Origin: an uncultured bacterium
GTDB lineage: Bacteria > Verrucomicrobiota > Kiritimatiellia > CAIKKV01 > CAIJXV01
Direction: 5' to 3'
Assembly (NCBI GenBank): GCA_903824675.1
Contig: CAIJXV010000116.1
Coordinates: 47,379 to 111,378, forward strand
Length of the DNA: 64,000 nt
This document shows, one piece after another, positions 42,590 through 51,233 of the stretch. The notes beneath the pieces are model-generated. The model saw only the letters and a list, made by a program, of their open reading frames with translations, ran no database searches and was not told the DNA's origin. Position 1 is the stretch's first letter, and each line of letters starts with the position of its first letter. The translations under genes and the position numbers were made by a program.

Positions 42590-43741
42590 ATGGCCTCCCC
42601 CAAAAAATCAGCCCCTCCTCCCGCCGATGCCCCCCGGCGTATCGTCACCAAGGAAGAAGCCTCCGAACAAATCCGCGAGGTCGGCCATAAAATCTTTACC
42701 GATATCATTCGCAAAAACCGCAAGCCAGAAATGAAGTTTCCCATTCGTTCACTCGCCAACGTCAAATATAACCCCAAGAAAGGGTATTTTGAAATTCTGG
42801 GGAAACAATCGACCCGTACCCTGACCTACAACACGGTCAAATCTTTCGCCCAATCCATGCGCCTGCTGGCCACCACCAAAAAAGATCTCCTCGATAAAAA
42901 TGACATCGCGGGAAAACGCGAAGTCTATTACAACAGCAAGAGCTGGGGCGAATGTCGGTTCGACGAACAACCCGAAAGCGACACCCTGCTCGATGATATC
43001 GAAGGGATGCTCGGCATCAACCGCGAGCAATTGGGCTATATCCCCGAAGAACGCGGTGGCGACGTCACCGGCCCCCTGACTGTCATCGATCGCAATCCCA
43101 CCTCCGGGGAAGTCGTTAAAATCAATTGCGCAAAACTGGGTTCCGGTGCCTGGAGCATTCCCTCCCGCGTCGAACATCTCCAATTCGAATCCAAGGCCAA
43201 ATTCATTTTGGTCATTGAAACCGCTTCCCTCTTTCAGCGGCTGGTCCATCACCGGTATTACGAAAAAGCCGATTGCATTCTCATTTCCATGAGCGGGGTT
43301 CCCACCCGCGCCTGCCGCCGGTTTATCCGCCGTCTGGCCGATGACCGCCGGCTGCCGGTCCTGGTATTCACGGATGGCGATCCCTACGGGTATTGCAATA
43401 TCTACCGAACCCTCAAGGTCGGCTCCGGCCAAGCCGCGCACATCAACAGTTTCTTCTGCGTGCCCCAGGCTCAATATCTCGGTGTCACCCCGGATGACAT
43501 CAAGACCTACCACCTCGAAGATGCCACGCACCCGCTGGAAGAGGTCGACATCAAACGCGCCAAAGATGCGCTAAAAAACGATCCCTTCATCCGCCATCAC
43601 AAGCCCTGGCAGGATGCCCTCAATAAAATGCTCGCGCTCGGGGTGCGTATCGAACAGCAGGCTTTCGCCAAGCACGGTCTCAATTACGTCTTGGATACTT
43701 ACCTGCCGGACAAACTGAAAAGGCGGGACTTCCTGCCGTGA
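42590..43741 (+). CDS. top6A: DNA topoisomerase VI subunit A (Spo11-like)
   Basis: A 383-residue Top6A. The winged-helix (CAP-like) part carries the candidate catalytic tyrosines 113-114 in KREVYYNSKSW. The Toprim domain has the glutamate of ILVIETASLFQRLV and the DxD of VFTDGDPYGY, plus SGVPTRACRRFI. With subunit B it makes transient double-strand breaks to relax and decatenate DNA. It starts 14 bp after top6B. Its stop overlaps the start of the next gene (GTGA at 43738), so a Nudix hydrolase is translationally coupled to it. No Spo11-specific meiotic extension is present. Confidence 0.95.
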   Translation: MASPKKSAPPPADAPRRIVTKEEASEQIREVGHKIFTDIIRKNRKPEMKFPIRSLANVKYNPKKGYFEILGKQSTRTLTYNTVKSFAQSMRLLATTKKDLLDKNDIAGKREVYYNSKSWGECRFDEQPESDTLLDDIEGMLGINREQLGYIPEERGGDVTGPLTVIDRNPTSGEVVKINCAKLGSGAWSIPSRVEHLQFESKAKFILVIETASLFQRLVHHRYYEKADCILISMSGVPTRACRRFIRRLADDRRLPVLVFTDGDPYGYCNIYRTLKVGSGQAAHINSFFCVPQAQYLGVTPDDIKTYHLEDATHPLEEVDIKRAKDALKNDPFIRHHKPWQDALNKMLALGVRIEQQAFAKHGLNYVLDTYLPDKLKRRDFLP

Positions 43742-44256
43742 GTCCAAATGATCGAGCCAACCCCCTGCGGGTGGTCTGCGCTGTGATCCTGAATCGGGGC
43801 CGCATGCTGGCGGCCCGGCGTCTCCCCGGTGGGATCCATCCCCCCCTATTTGAATTCCCCGGCGGCAAAATCATCGGCGGCGAAACACCGTTCGAGGCGA
43901 TTCGCCGGGAAATTCGGGAGGAATTGAGTCTCGAAATCCGCCCCCTCGCGCAAGGATCCGCCGTATTCCATCATTATCCGAAACGGTGCATTGAACTCAT
44001 CCCCGTCCTTTGCGACCGGCCCCGCGGCATTTTGCGGCTGACGGATCACAGCGAAATTCGCTGGATCCGACCCGATCGCTGGGAAGAATTGGAATGGCTG
44101 GAAGCCGACCGCGTCCTGATTCAAAAAAACGACCTGATCCGTTTTACTTCAGCCAAAGCGAATCGGGTGCCTTATAAAAAGAAATCTCCGACCCTTGCAT
44201 CACCAGCAAGGTCACAAAAACAGCGATCGCAAAAAAACCCAGAACGGCAAAAATAA
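43738..44256 (+). CDS. Nudix hydrolase (MutT-like), coupled to topoisomerase VI
   Basis: A 172-residue protein. The Nudix box, starting GGKIIGGETPFEAIRREIRE and continuing ELSLEI, is intact at residues 40-66 or so. The domain resembles MutT-type 8-oxo-dGTP pyrophosphatases (FEFPGGKI). The C-terminal 35 residues are Lys/Ser/Pro-rich and lie antisense to the end of a small membrane protein gene. The start GTG 43738 overlaps the top6A stop. Coupling to a topoisomerase is unusual and hints at nucleotide-pool or DNA-damage handling, but the linkage may be coincidental. Substrate is unproven. Confidence 0.85.
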   Translation: MSPNDRANPLRVVCAVILNRGRMLAARRLPGGIHPPLFEFPGGKIIGGETPFEAIRREIREELSLEIRPLAQGSAVFHHYPKRCIELIPVLCDRPRGILRLTDHSEIRWIRPDRWEELEWLEADRVLIQKNDLIRFTSAKANRVPYKKKSPTLASPARSQKQRSQKNPERQK

Positions 44257-44458
44257 TGCCGTAAATATCGATCCTTTTGCGCCCACCGACGACCGCATGG
44301 GTCGGTCCGTGAACCGGTGCTGACACTTCAGGGTCTTGACTAGCGGGCATTTCAGCAGGGGTCTCAGCCGACGCTTCTCCAGATGGGGTCGTCCCCGATT
44401 CCGGCACCACTGCCGGAGAAGAGGCTCCAACCGATCCCTTTTTGAGGGTAATTTTCAT
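44144..44458 (-). CDS. Small single-pass membrane protein
   Basis: A 104-residue protein: a Pro/Ala/Ser/Glu-rich N-terminal half (SSPAVVPESGTTPSG), then one membrane helix (IYGIIFAVLGFFAIAVFVTLL) and a short tail. ATG 44458 has GAGGAAA two to three bases upstream; the longer frame to 44506 has no better start. Its last 113 bp overlap the Nudix gene on the opposite strand. No family is recognised; the disordered-plus-helix layout is seen in many small envelope proteins. Confidence 0.5.
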   Translation of the reverse strand: MKITLKKGSVGASSPAVVPESGTTPSGEASAETPAEMPASQDPEVSAPVHGPTHAVVGGRKRIDIYGIIFAVLGFFAIAVFVTLLVMQGSEISFYKAPDSLWLK

Positions 44459-44544
44459 GCTTTCCTCACACTCGGATCCGAATAACGGCAGAATCAGCGA
44501 TTCCACACGGCTTCATAGTAAACAGATGCCCTGTTCCTATCAAG

Positions 44545-45033
44545 CTAGAAAATCGCCTGCTTTCGTCTCTCGCATTGAATGACTTCATCCAGTTTCTGCA
44601 GAAACCGGGAGCGGTCCCGGTCCTTGAACGGCGGGGGCCCCCCCGTAATCTCGCCCGCGCCACGCAGTTCGGATAAAAGGTCGCGCGTCGCGACGGCCTG
44701 TCCGATATTGCTTTTGGTAAACTGCTGGCCGGTTGACCCGATCACATAGGCATCGGCGGCTATGCAACGGCTGGCCAGCGGGATATCGGCGGTCACGACG
44801 ATGTCGTATGGTTTCACCTGCGCGACAATCCAGTCATCGGCCTCATCCATTCCACCCCCGACGACTTCAAGCTTAATCCGGTCATCCTCCGGAATTCGCA
44901 TCCGGGAATTGGCCACCAGGGTGACCTTGAGCCCATATCGAGCCGCCACCCGAAAGACCTCGGTCTTCACCGGGCAGGCATCCGCATCGATAAATATATG
45001 AAGCAAGTCCGTCTCCTCCATCGTTCTGAACAT
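44545..45033 (-). CDS. yaiI: YaiI/YqxD family protein (DUF188, PIN-like)
   Basis: A 162-residue member of the UPF0178 family, with IFIDADACPVKTEV, VANSRMRIP, VVGGGMDEADDWI, VTADIPLASRCI and the C-terminal GGPPPFKDRDRSRFLQKLD. The Asp-rich pattern suggests a PIN-like nuclease fold; the cellular role is unknown. ATG 45033 was chosen because GAGAGG lies five bases upstream; the open frame reaches 45180 without family similarity. Confidence 0.9.
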   Translation of the reverse strand: MFRTMEETDLLHIFIDADACPVKTEVFRVAARYGLKVTLVANSRMRIPEDDRIKLEVVGGGMDEADDWIVAQVKPYDIVVTADIPLASRCIAADAYVIGSTGQQFTKSNIGQAVATRDLLSELRGAGEITGGPPPFKDRDRSRFLQKLDEVIQCERRKQAIF

Positions 45034-45178
45034 GGATCCTCTCAATACGCCCCAGCCTACGACTCTTTTCAAGCGCCCGCCACACGAAAAATCAACGACG
45101 CGAGTCCTTGACCGGAAAGAGAATTGAATGAATACTACAAGGCATCTGAGAAAGCGATCAACTCCGGCAGGAACTTTC

Positions 45179-46318
45179 ATGAGCCGCCCCTTAAAGTGGA
45201 TTCACCATTCCGACCTGGCGATTATCCGGCATCCCTCCGTCGGTCGCGAAGAATTCCTGGATTACATGACGTTCCAGCGGAATGATCGCCCTCTTTTTAC
45301 CGAGCTCTTTGGCCCCCTTCTCGGCCTGAAGGAAGAATGGGAAGAGCAAGGCGCCACCCCGCAGGAACTCGATTTCTCGGCCTTCCCCTACCGATGCCAC
45401 GATACCGGAGGCGTACCGGTGAATACCGGTTATTTCGGGGGCCTTCCTGAGCAGGTGATGGAAGAAACGGAAGACCTCAAGATCTATCGCGATGCCTGGG
45501 GACGGACCATGCATTTGCCCAAACGATATGCAACCCTTGCGCTCCCAATGGATTTTCCCGTCAAAACCATGGATGACTGGCTGAAAATCAAGCCCGGCTA
45601 TCTATTCTCTGAGTCGCGTTTTGGGTCAGATTGGGAAACGATCGGGCTCCAACACCGGGCGGCTGGACGGGTGATGGAAGTGCATATTCCCGGCGGCTTC
45701 GATGAGCCCCGTCAGCTCCTGGGCGAAGAGGGCTTATGCGTGGCTTATTATGACCAGCCTGAGTTGGTGCATGATATCCTCACCACCGTGGGGGACATGG
45801 CCTTCCAAGTCCTGGACCGGGTATCGGCTAAAGTTCCAATCGACGCACTGATGGTCCACGATGACATGGCGGGAAAGAGCGGTCCCCTGGCCGGCCCCCT
45901 GCAGATTCACGAATTCATCAGGCCTTACTACCGCCGGATTTGGGACATGCTGGCGGATCGAGGAGCCCGCCTGTTCGGCCAGGACAGCGACGGGAACATG
46001 AACGGCGTCATCGATTCGCTTCTGGAGTGCGGGATAAACCTGATGCACCCGATGGAACCGGGATCCGGAATGGATATCGTTCAAGTTCGCAACCGCTATG
46101 GCCGGCGACTGGCCTTCGCGGGGGGAATAGACAAATATGTGCTCCAAAAGACACCGGACGATATCCGGCGCGAGTTGGAATATAAGCTGCCGCCCCTGAT
46201 TCAAACCGGCGGCGCCTTGCTGTCCTTGGATCATCGGATCCCGAACGGAACCCCCCTCGCCAACTACCGCTACTATATTCAAACGGTCTGGGAAATTTTA
46301 AACGCCTCTCGACCGTGA
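45179..46318 (+). CDS. UroD-superfamily protein, zinc motif replaced
   Basis: A 379-residue protein of the uroporphyrinogen-decarboxylase/MtaA fold. Unlike the protein at 35533-36615, the HxC position reads FGQDSDGN and no distal Cys is evident, so it is not a zinc methyltransferase of the MtaA type. The region near DALMVHDDMAGKSGPLAG and the HPMEPGSGMDI stretch match a large unnamed group common in Lentisphaerota, Kiritimatiellota and related bacteria. The start at 45179 has AGGA seven bases upstream; 45128 is the longer alternative. Reaction unknown; true heme decarboxylase is unlikely. Confidence 0.7.
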   Translation: MSRPLKWIHHSDLAIIRHPSVGREEFLDYMTFQRNDRPLFTELFGPLLGLKEEWEEQGATPQELDFSAFPYRCHDTGGVPVNTGYFGGLPEQVMEETEDLKIYRDAWGRTMHLPKRYATLALPMDFPVKTMDDWLKIKPGYLFSESRFGSDWETIGLQHRAAGRVMEVHIPGGFDEPRQLLGEEGLCVAYYDQPELVHDILTTVGDMAFQVLDRVSAKVPIDALMVHDDMAGKSGPLAGPLQIHEFIRPYYRRIWDMLADRGARLFGQDSDGNMNGVIDSLLECGINLMHPMEPGSGMDIVQVRNRYGRRLAFAGGIDKYVLQKTPDDIRRELEYKLPPLIQTGGALLSLDHRIPNGTPLANYRYYIQTVWEILNASRP

Positions 46319-46343
46319 CGGCCAGCGGGGCGAGGGCGTGGGG

Positions 46344-48290
46344 CTACCATTTGAAAAATGGCATGTTGACCCGCTTTTCGGTCAGCAGGTTTTTGGGGAT
46401 CTCGCGAATGAACCGCGATGGCACGGTGTGCATCATCCCGCCATCCGCCATCCGCCGGACTTCCGGAGCACAAAAGATTAATTCATCCTTGGCCCGGGTC
46501 ACCGCTACGTAAAACAGGCGGCGTTCCTCGGCCTCCGCTTCGGGCGAATCGGCCACGGAACGCGCCGAGGGAAACATGCCTTCATTCACCCAAAGCAAAA
46601 TCACCACCGGCCACTCCAGCCCTTTCGCCTGATGGATCGTACTCAATCGGACCCCCACCGGCGGAACCGCGGCTCCGGCCGCCGCATCGCTGTCCAGATT
46701 CGACATCAACGCGATTTCGCTCAATAACTGGTCCAGGGTGGTATACCGGCTGGTAAACCCGACCAATTCCTCCAAGTCCTCCAAACGCCGCTCATAATTA
46801 TCGAACGTATTCATCGCATAGTGCCGATAATGAAGCTCAATCCACTGCCGAAGCAGCTCCCCGGCGTTATGACCCTGCTCGTCCTGGCGGAAGGACGCCC
46901 ACAGCGTCCGCAGTTTTTTCCAGAGTTCACGGGCAGCGGGAGGTAACGCTTTTTCCACCACTGCTCCGTCTTCGGGAGACTGCGGCTGAAACCGGTGCCC
47001 CAAGAGACCCCAAATCTTGGCCGCGGTCCGTTCACCCACTTTGGGTAAAAGCTGCAACACCCGTTGAAAAGCCAGTTCGTCGCCGGGATGCTGGATCGGC
47101 CGCAATAGTGCGCAAACATCCTTTACATGCGCTTGCTCAAAAAACCGCACCCCGGAAGTGATCACGTAGGGCAACTTGCCCCGGGTCATCGCCAGTTGCA
47201 GTTCCATCGCGTGGAAATGAGCGCGATACAGCACGGCAATATCCGCGGCTTTGTATCCCGCCCGACGAAATTCCTGGATTTGCTCCGCCACAAAACTCGC
47301 CTGCGCGGAACCGTCGGCCAACCGGACCAGCACCGGGCGATGATAAGCCGGCCGGGTACTTTTCAGGGTTTTCTGGAACTGCTCGGGATTGCCGGCGATA
47401 CACGCATTAGCCACCGTCAACACCTCGGGAACACTCCGGTAATTCGTTTCCAGCTTGAAAATCTGACAACCTGGATACCGCTGGGGAAAAGAAAGAATGT
47501 TGCGGAAGTCGGCGCCTCGCCAGGAATAGATGCTCTGGAAATCGTCGCCCACCACCAGCAGGTTTCGCGTTCCGGCGGCAATCCGGTCGACCCATTCCGA
47601 TTGGATCGCATTCGTGTCCTGGTATTCATCCACCAGCGTATATTGGAAACGCATCCGGTAGCGCTCCAAAATATCGGGATGATCGCGAAAGAGTTTCAAA
47701 CCCCAGACCAGCAAGTCGTCGAAATCCATCACGCCCTGGCGGGTTTTGCGCGCCAAATACAACTGGCCCACCCGCTCTACATCGGCGGGATCAATTTCAC
47801 CCTTGAAATGATCCAGCGCGACCTTCAGCACGGATCCCTCGGTATTGGCGGCCAAACTGAACAAACTCGCCAGCACGTCCGGCTTGGGAAAATCCCGATT
47901 CTCGAATTTGCACTCTTTGACACACTGCCGGATCAACGTCAGGGTGTCCTCCCGGTCCAGAATATTGAAATTGGGGGAATAGCCGATGGCGGCCGCATTT
48001 TGACGCAAAATCCGGTTGGCCATGTGATGAAAGGTCCCCCCCCACATGCCGCCCACGTGAGTGCCCACCAATTGCACCGCCCGGTCCAGCATCTCCCTCG
48101 CCGCCTTATTCGTGAACGTCAGCAACAGGATCCGCCCGGGATCGATCCCTTTTTCAACAAGGTAGGCAACCCGGTAGACTAAAGTCCGGGTTTTGCCAGT
48201 GCCCGCCGCGGCCAATACCAGCAAAGGGCCTTCGCCCGCCGTGGCCGCCGCGTATTGCTCCGAATTCAGCTCCTGGTCGAAACGAATCAA
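46344..48290 (-). CDS. UvrD/Rep/PcrA-type DNA helicase
   Basis: A 648-residue superfamily 1A 3'-5' helicase. Motifs run in order: Q motif LNSEQYAAAT, Walker A AAAGTGKT, motif II VDEYQDTN, motif III VGDDFQSIYSWRGAD, motif IV LETNYRS, motif V STIHQAKGLEWPVV and motif VI YVAVTRAKDEL. The family works in DNA repair and replication-fork maintenance. The start is TTG 48290, overlapping the stop of the upstream Nudix gene (TTGA), so translation is coupled; the frame is open back to 48350 inside that gene. It lacks the long C-terminal region of UvrD, as in Rep-like short forms. Confidence 0.93.
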   Translation of the reverse strand: MIRFDQELNSEQYAAATAGEGPLLVLAAAGTGKTRTLVYRVAYLVEKGIDPGRILLLTFTNKAAREMLDRAVQLVGTHVGGMWGGTFHHMANRILRQNAAAIGYSPNFNILDREDTLTLIRQCVKECKFENRDFPKPDVLASLFSLAANTEGSVLKVALDHFKGEIDPADVERVGQLYLARKTRQGVMDFDDLLVWGLKLFRDHPDILERYRMRFQYTLVDEYQDTNAIQSEWVDRIAAGTRNLLVVGDDFQSIYSWRGADFRNILSFPQRYPGCQIFKLETNYRSVPEVLTVANACIAGNPEQFQKTLKSTRPAYHRPVLVRLADGSAQASFVAEQIQEFRRAGYKAADIAVLYRAHFHAMELQLAMTRGKLPYVITSGVRFFEQAHVKDVCALLRPIQHPGDELAFQRVLQLLPKVGERTAAKIWGLLGHRFQPQSPEDGAVVEKALPPAARELWKKLRTLWASFRQDEQGHNAGELLRQWIELHYRHYAMNTFDNYERRLEDLEELVGFTSRYTTLDQLLSEIALMSNLDSDAAAGAAVPPVGVRLSTIHQAKGLEWPVVILLWVNEGMFPSARSVADSPEAEAEERRLFYVAVTRAKDELIFCAPEVRRMADGGMMHTVPSRFIREIPKNLLTEKRVNMPFFKW

Positions 48291-48853
48291 GGCACGTGTC
48301 CCCCGCCGGTTTGGGAACCCACCCCCGAAACGGCCCGGAACCGGGACCAAAGCGCCAATGTCTTTGCGTCCTCGATCTCTCCGCCGGGCGCCATCGCCGC
48401 GGCCAATTCGTCGGCGCTCAATAAAACGGCCTCCACTTTCTCATCCTCGTCAGGATCGGGATCGGACGGCAGGTTGCCGGTCTCGGCATAAAACAGATGC
48501 AGGGCCTCATCGCAATAGCCGGGACTCAGAAATATCCGGCCCAGAGATTGGATCCGGGTTACCAGATACCCGGTCTCCTCGCGAACTTCCCGGCGGGCAC
48601 AATCTTCCGGCGCCTCACCCGGCTCAAGTCCGCCCGCAACCGCCTCCAGTAAAATCTGCTCAACCGCCTTGCGAAATTGGCGGACCAAGACAAATAATCC
48701 GTCCGCCCGACGGACCAGGATCGCCGTCGCTCCCCCGTGATGCACGATTTCGCGATGGGCCGTCCGTCCATTTTCGAGTTCAACGGTCAACTCTTCAAAG
48801 GCGAGGATCCGACCCTGATGAAGGGTCTTTCGTGACAGGGTTTTTTCGTACAC
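48287..48853 (-). CDS. Nudix hydrolase, ADP-ribose pyrophosphatase type
   Basis: A 188-residue protein with an N-terminal beta domain (GRILAFEELTVELENGRTA), the segment LVRQFRKAVEQILLEAVAGG and a canonical Nudix box (GGLEPGEAPEDCARREVREE, then TGY). The order and the LSPG/Y(C)DE turn match ADP-ribose pyrophosphatases (NudF). It cleaves ADP-ribose to AMP and ribose-5-phosphate in the cytoplasm. The start is GTG 48853 with AAAGGAG upstream. The coupled helicase follows. The last 15 residues are poorly conserved. Confidence 0.9.
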   Translation of the reverse strand: MYEKTLSRKTLHQGRILAFEELTVELENGRTAHREIVHHGGATAILVRRADGLFVLVRQFRKAVEQILLEAVAGGLEPGEAPEDCARREVREETGYLVTRIQSLGRIFLSPGYCDEALHLFYAETGNLPSDPDPDEDEKVEAVLLSADELAAAMAPGGEIEDAKTLALWSRFRAVSGVGSQTGGGHVP

Positions 48854-48970
48854 AGCGCGCTCCTTTCCGACAAGCGCCGCATCATACCGCCGCCCACTGT
48901 TCCTGTCGAGTTTTCCGATGTGTCCCGTGTTCCTGGCCCCCTTAAAAATAAACCACCTTCAAAAAACTGA

Positions 48971-49000
48971 TTGCCCCCCATCCAAGAAAAACCCTACACT
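48971..49000 (+). promoter_or_regulatory. Possible sigma-70-type promoter of the aldolase-aroK-queG run
   Basis: TTGCCC at 48971-48976 and TACACT at 48995-49000 with an 18-bp spacer. A start near 49007 leaves a 20-base leader with AAAGGA before ATG 49027. Confidence 0.5.
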
Positions 49001-49026
49001 GCCCATCTCAATTCGAAAGGATCACA

Positions 49027-49659
49027 ATGAAAGCAATTTACGATCAACGCGTGGTTTCCGTAGTGGTTATCGACAAGGTCGAAAACGCCGTCCCCATGGC
49101 CGAAGCCCTTCTGGCCGGCGGACTGAGTGTCATGGAAATCACCTTCCGCACCGCCGCCGCCGAAGATTCCATCCGGCGCATCGTCAAGGCCCTTCCCAAA
49201 ATGATCTGTGGCGCGGGCACCTTGTTGACGCCGGATCAGATCGCCCGCGCCCAGGACGCTGGCGCCCAATTTGGTGTTTCGCCCGGATTCAATCCCCGGG
49301 TCGTCGCCAAGGCGCGTGAATTAAATTTCCCCTTCTACCCCGGCGTGCTGACCCCGAGCGATATCGAAGCCGCCCTCGAAATGGGTTGCAACCTGATGAA
49401 GTTCTTCCCGGCCGAACCTTCGGGCGGAATCAAAATGCTCAAGGCCATCGCCGCCCCATATGCCCATACCGGCATTAAATTCATCCCGCTCGGCGGCATC
49501 AATATGGTTAATGCCCCCGACTACTTCCAAATGTCCAGCGTCGCCGCAATCGGGGGCACTTGGATTGCAGACGCCAAGTTGATCAACGAGCAGAAGTGGA
49601 CCGATATTACCCGAAATGCGCGGGAAATCGTCGACTTGGCCGCCAAGTATCGCAAATAA
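49027..49659 (+). CDS. eda: 2-dehydro-3-deoxyphosphogluconate (KDPG/KHG) aldolase
   Basis: A 210-residue class I aldolase: VVSVVVIDKVENAVPMAEAL, the catalytic Glu in VMEITFRT, CGAGTLLTPDQI, and the Schiff-base Lys in NLMKFFPAEPSGG, all in standard order. It splits KDPG to pyruvate and glyceraldehyde-3-phosphate (Entner-Doudoroff or uronate catabolism) and some members act on KHG. The gene is followed by aroK with a TAATG overlap (49657-49661). No edd is in the window, so a uronate or other keto-acid route is as likely as glucose use. Confidence 0.94.
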   Translation: MKAIYDQRVVSVVVIDKVENAVPMAEALLAGGLSVMEITFRTAAAEDSIRRIVKALPKMICGAGTLLTPDQIARAQDAGAQFGVSPGFNPRVVAKARELNFPFYPGVLTPSDIEAALEMGCNLMKFFPAEPSGGIKMLKAIAAPYAHTGIKFIPLGGINMVNAPDYFQMSSVAAIGGTWIADAKLINEQKWTDITRNAREIVDLAAKYRK

Positions 49660-50189
49660 TGTCTATACCCAACCTGGTTCTTGTCGGATTCATGGGCACC
49701 GGAAAATCGGCGGTCGGCCGAAGGATTGCCCCACAGCTCCATCTCGACTTCATCGATATGGATGACCTGATCGAATCCCGTCAGGGGCGGTCTATCAGCC
49801 AGATTTTTACCGAACAAGGGGAGCCCGCTTTTCGGGCCATCGAACGCGATCTGGCCCACGAATTGGCCCCGCCTCAGGGGCGTGTCATCGCAACGGGCGG
49901 CGGCGTGGTCCTGAACCCCGAAAACCTTCATGATTTTCAGGCCGGTGGACTGGTCATCTGCCTCAAAGCCACTCCGGAGGTCATCTTCCAGCGCGTGGCC
50001 TCCAATCGGCGGCGACCCCTTCTCAATACCCCCAACCCATTCCAGAGCATGGTCGCCCTGCTCGAACAACGTCGTCCTTTCTACGAAGCCATTCCCCAAT
50101 CCATCGACACCTCCTCGGGGTCGCTCTCCCAGATCGTCTCCGAAATAGCCGGCCTGTATGAAGTCTTCCGAAATTCATTCCCTGATTGA
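49659..50189 (+). CDS. aroK: Shikimate kinase
   Basis: A 176-residue shikimate kinase, which phosphorylates shikimate at O3 in chorismate synthesis. Visible are the P-loop GFMGTGKSAVGR (near residue 10), DMDDLIE (Mg and shikimate), the EPAFRAIE segment, ATGGGVVL and RRRPLL lid/adenine-binding residues. The start is ATG 49659, overlapping the aldolase stop; the longer frame from 49560 lies inside the aldolase gene. Its end overlaps the start of queG by 32 bp. Confidence 0.95.
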   Translation: MSIPNLVLVGFMGTGKSAVGRRIAPQLHLDFIDMDDLIESRQGRSISQIFTEQGEPAFRAIERDLAHELAPPQGRVIATGGGVVLNPENLHDFQAGGLVICLKATPEVIFQRVASNRRRPLLNTPNPFQSMVALLEQRRPFYEAIPQSIDTSSGSLSQIVSEIAGLYEVFRNSFPD

Positions 50190-51177
50190 CGAGCTCCACC
50201 GCCAGGCGCAAGCGACCGGTTTTTGCGGGATCGGCTTCGCTGACGCAATCTCAGGGCAGGACCCTGTTTTTCGCGACTGGCTGACCCGCAGTCACCACGC
50301 CGGGATGCACTACCTTGAACGGCATGCGCCTCTCCGCGAGCAACCCGATCTCCTTCTGACCGGCGTCAAAACCATCCTCATCGCCGCCCTGCCCTATTCC
50401 GCCGGCTCGGTGGGCGCGGCCGGCTATGCCGCCTATGCACAAGGCACCGATTATCACGAAGTGCTTCGTCAAAAACTCACGCGGCTCGCCGACCTGATCC
50501 GCCACCGTCTCCCCGAAACCCGAACCCGCATCGCAGTCGATTCCGCCCCGATTTCCGAGCGCGGCGCCGCCTTGCGCGCCGGAATCGGCTGGCGCGGACG
50601 GCAAGGCCAGGTGATTCGCGCCGACAGCGGCGCCCGACTGCTCCTGGGCGAAATCCTCATGACCGCCCACCTCCCACCGTCCGCGCCCGTCGACAACCTT
50701 TGCGGCACATGCGATCTCTGCCTCACCGCCTGCCCCACCGGAGCCCTGCACGCCGATGGTACCGTTGATGCTCGAAGATGCCTGTCCTACTGGACCATCG
50801 AACATCACGGTCCCATCCCGGAAGAAATTCGCGACAAAATGGGGAGTTCGCTTTTTGGATGTGATCGTTGTATCGCCGTCTGCCCGTGGAATTCGAAGTC
50901 GACCGCCCCCGCCCCCCCCGAATGGGGATCTGCCCCTCTCCCCTCACCGGCGGCTTGTCTCGAACTCGATCAAGCCGGGTTCCTGACTATTTTCCAGCAC
51001 TCCGCGGTTCGACGGACAGGATTGAAGGGACTCCAACGCAATGCCCTGATCGTTCTGGGTAACCGGGGCGCTCCGGAATCTTTTTCCGACATTTCCCGCT
51101 TTGCGGATTCCACACTGGATCCCGACCTTCGCGAATTGGCCGATTGGGCCCGGCATAAGATCAGGCCGGCGGGTTGA
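50158..51177 (+). CDS. queG: Epoxyqueuosine reductase
   Basis: A 339-residue QueG, the cobalamin- and iron-sulfur-dependent enzyme that reduces epoxyqueuosine to queuosine in tRNA. The N-terminal domain has GMHYLERH and an APISERGAALRAGIGWRGRQ active-site stretch, where the family's catalytic Asp precedes (VDSAP). The two 4Fe-4S clusters are CGTCDLCLTACPTGAL and CDRCIAVCPWN. The C-terminal HEAT-like helices (GLKGLQRNALIVLGNRG) follow. It overlaps aroK by 32 bp, giving a tight aldolase-aroK-queG run. Confidence 0.95.
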   Translation: MKSSEIHSLIDELHRQAQATGFCGIGFADAISGQDPVFRDWLTRSHHAGMHYLERHAPLREQPDLLLTGVKTILIAALPYSAGSVGAAGYAAYAQGTDYHEVLRQKLTRLADLIRHRLPETRTRIAVDSAPISERGAALRAGIGWRGRQGQVIRADSGARLLLGEILMTAHLPPSAPVDNLCGTCDLCLTACPTGALHADGTVDARRCLSYWTIEHHGPIPEEIRDKMGSSLFGCDRCIAVCPWNSKSTAPAPPEWGSAPLPSPAACLELDQAGFLTIFQHSAVRRTGLKGLQRNALIVLGNRGAPESFSDISRFADSTLDPDLRELADWARHKIRPAG

Positions 51178-51233
51178 TGAGATCATAACTGCTGGCCACA
51201 GGCGCGGCGTTCGACTCCCCCCGGCGGGCGGGT

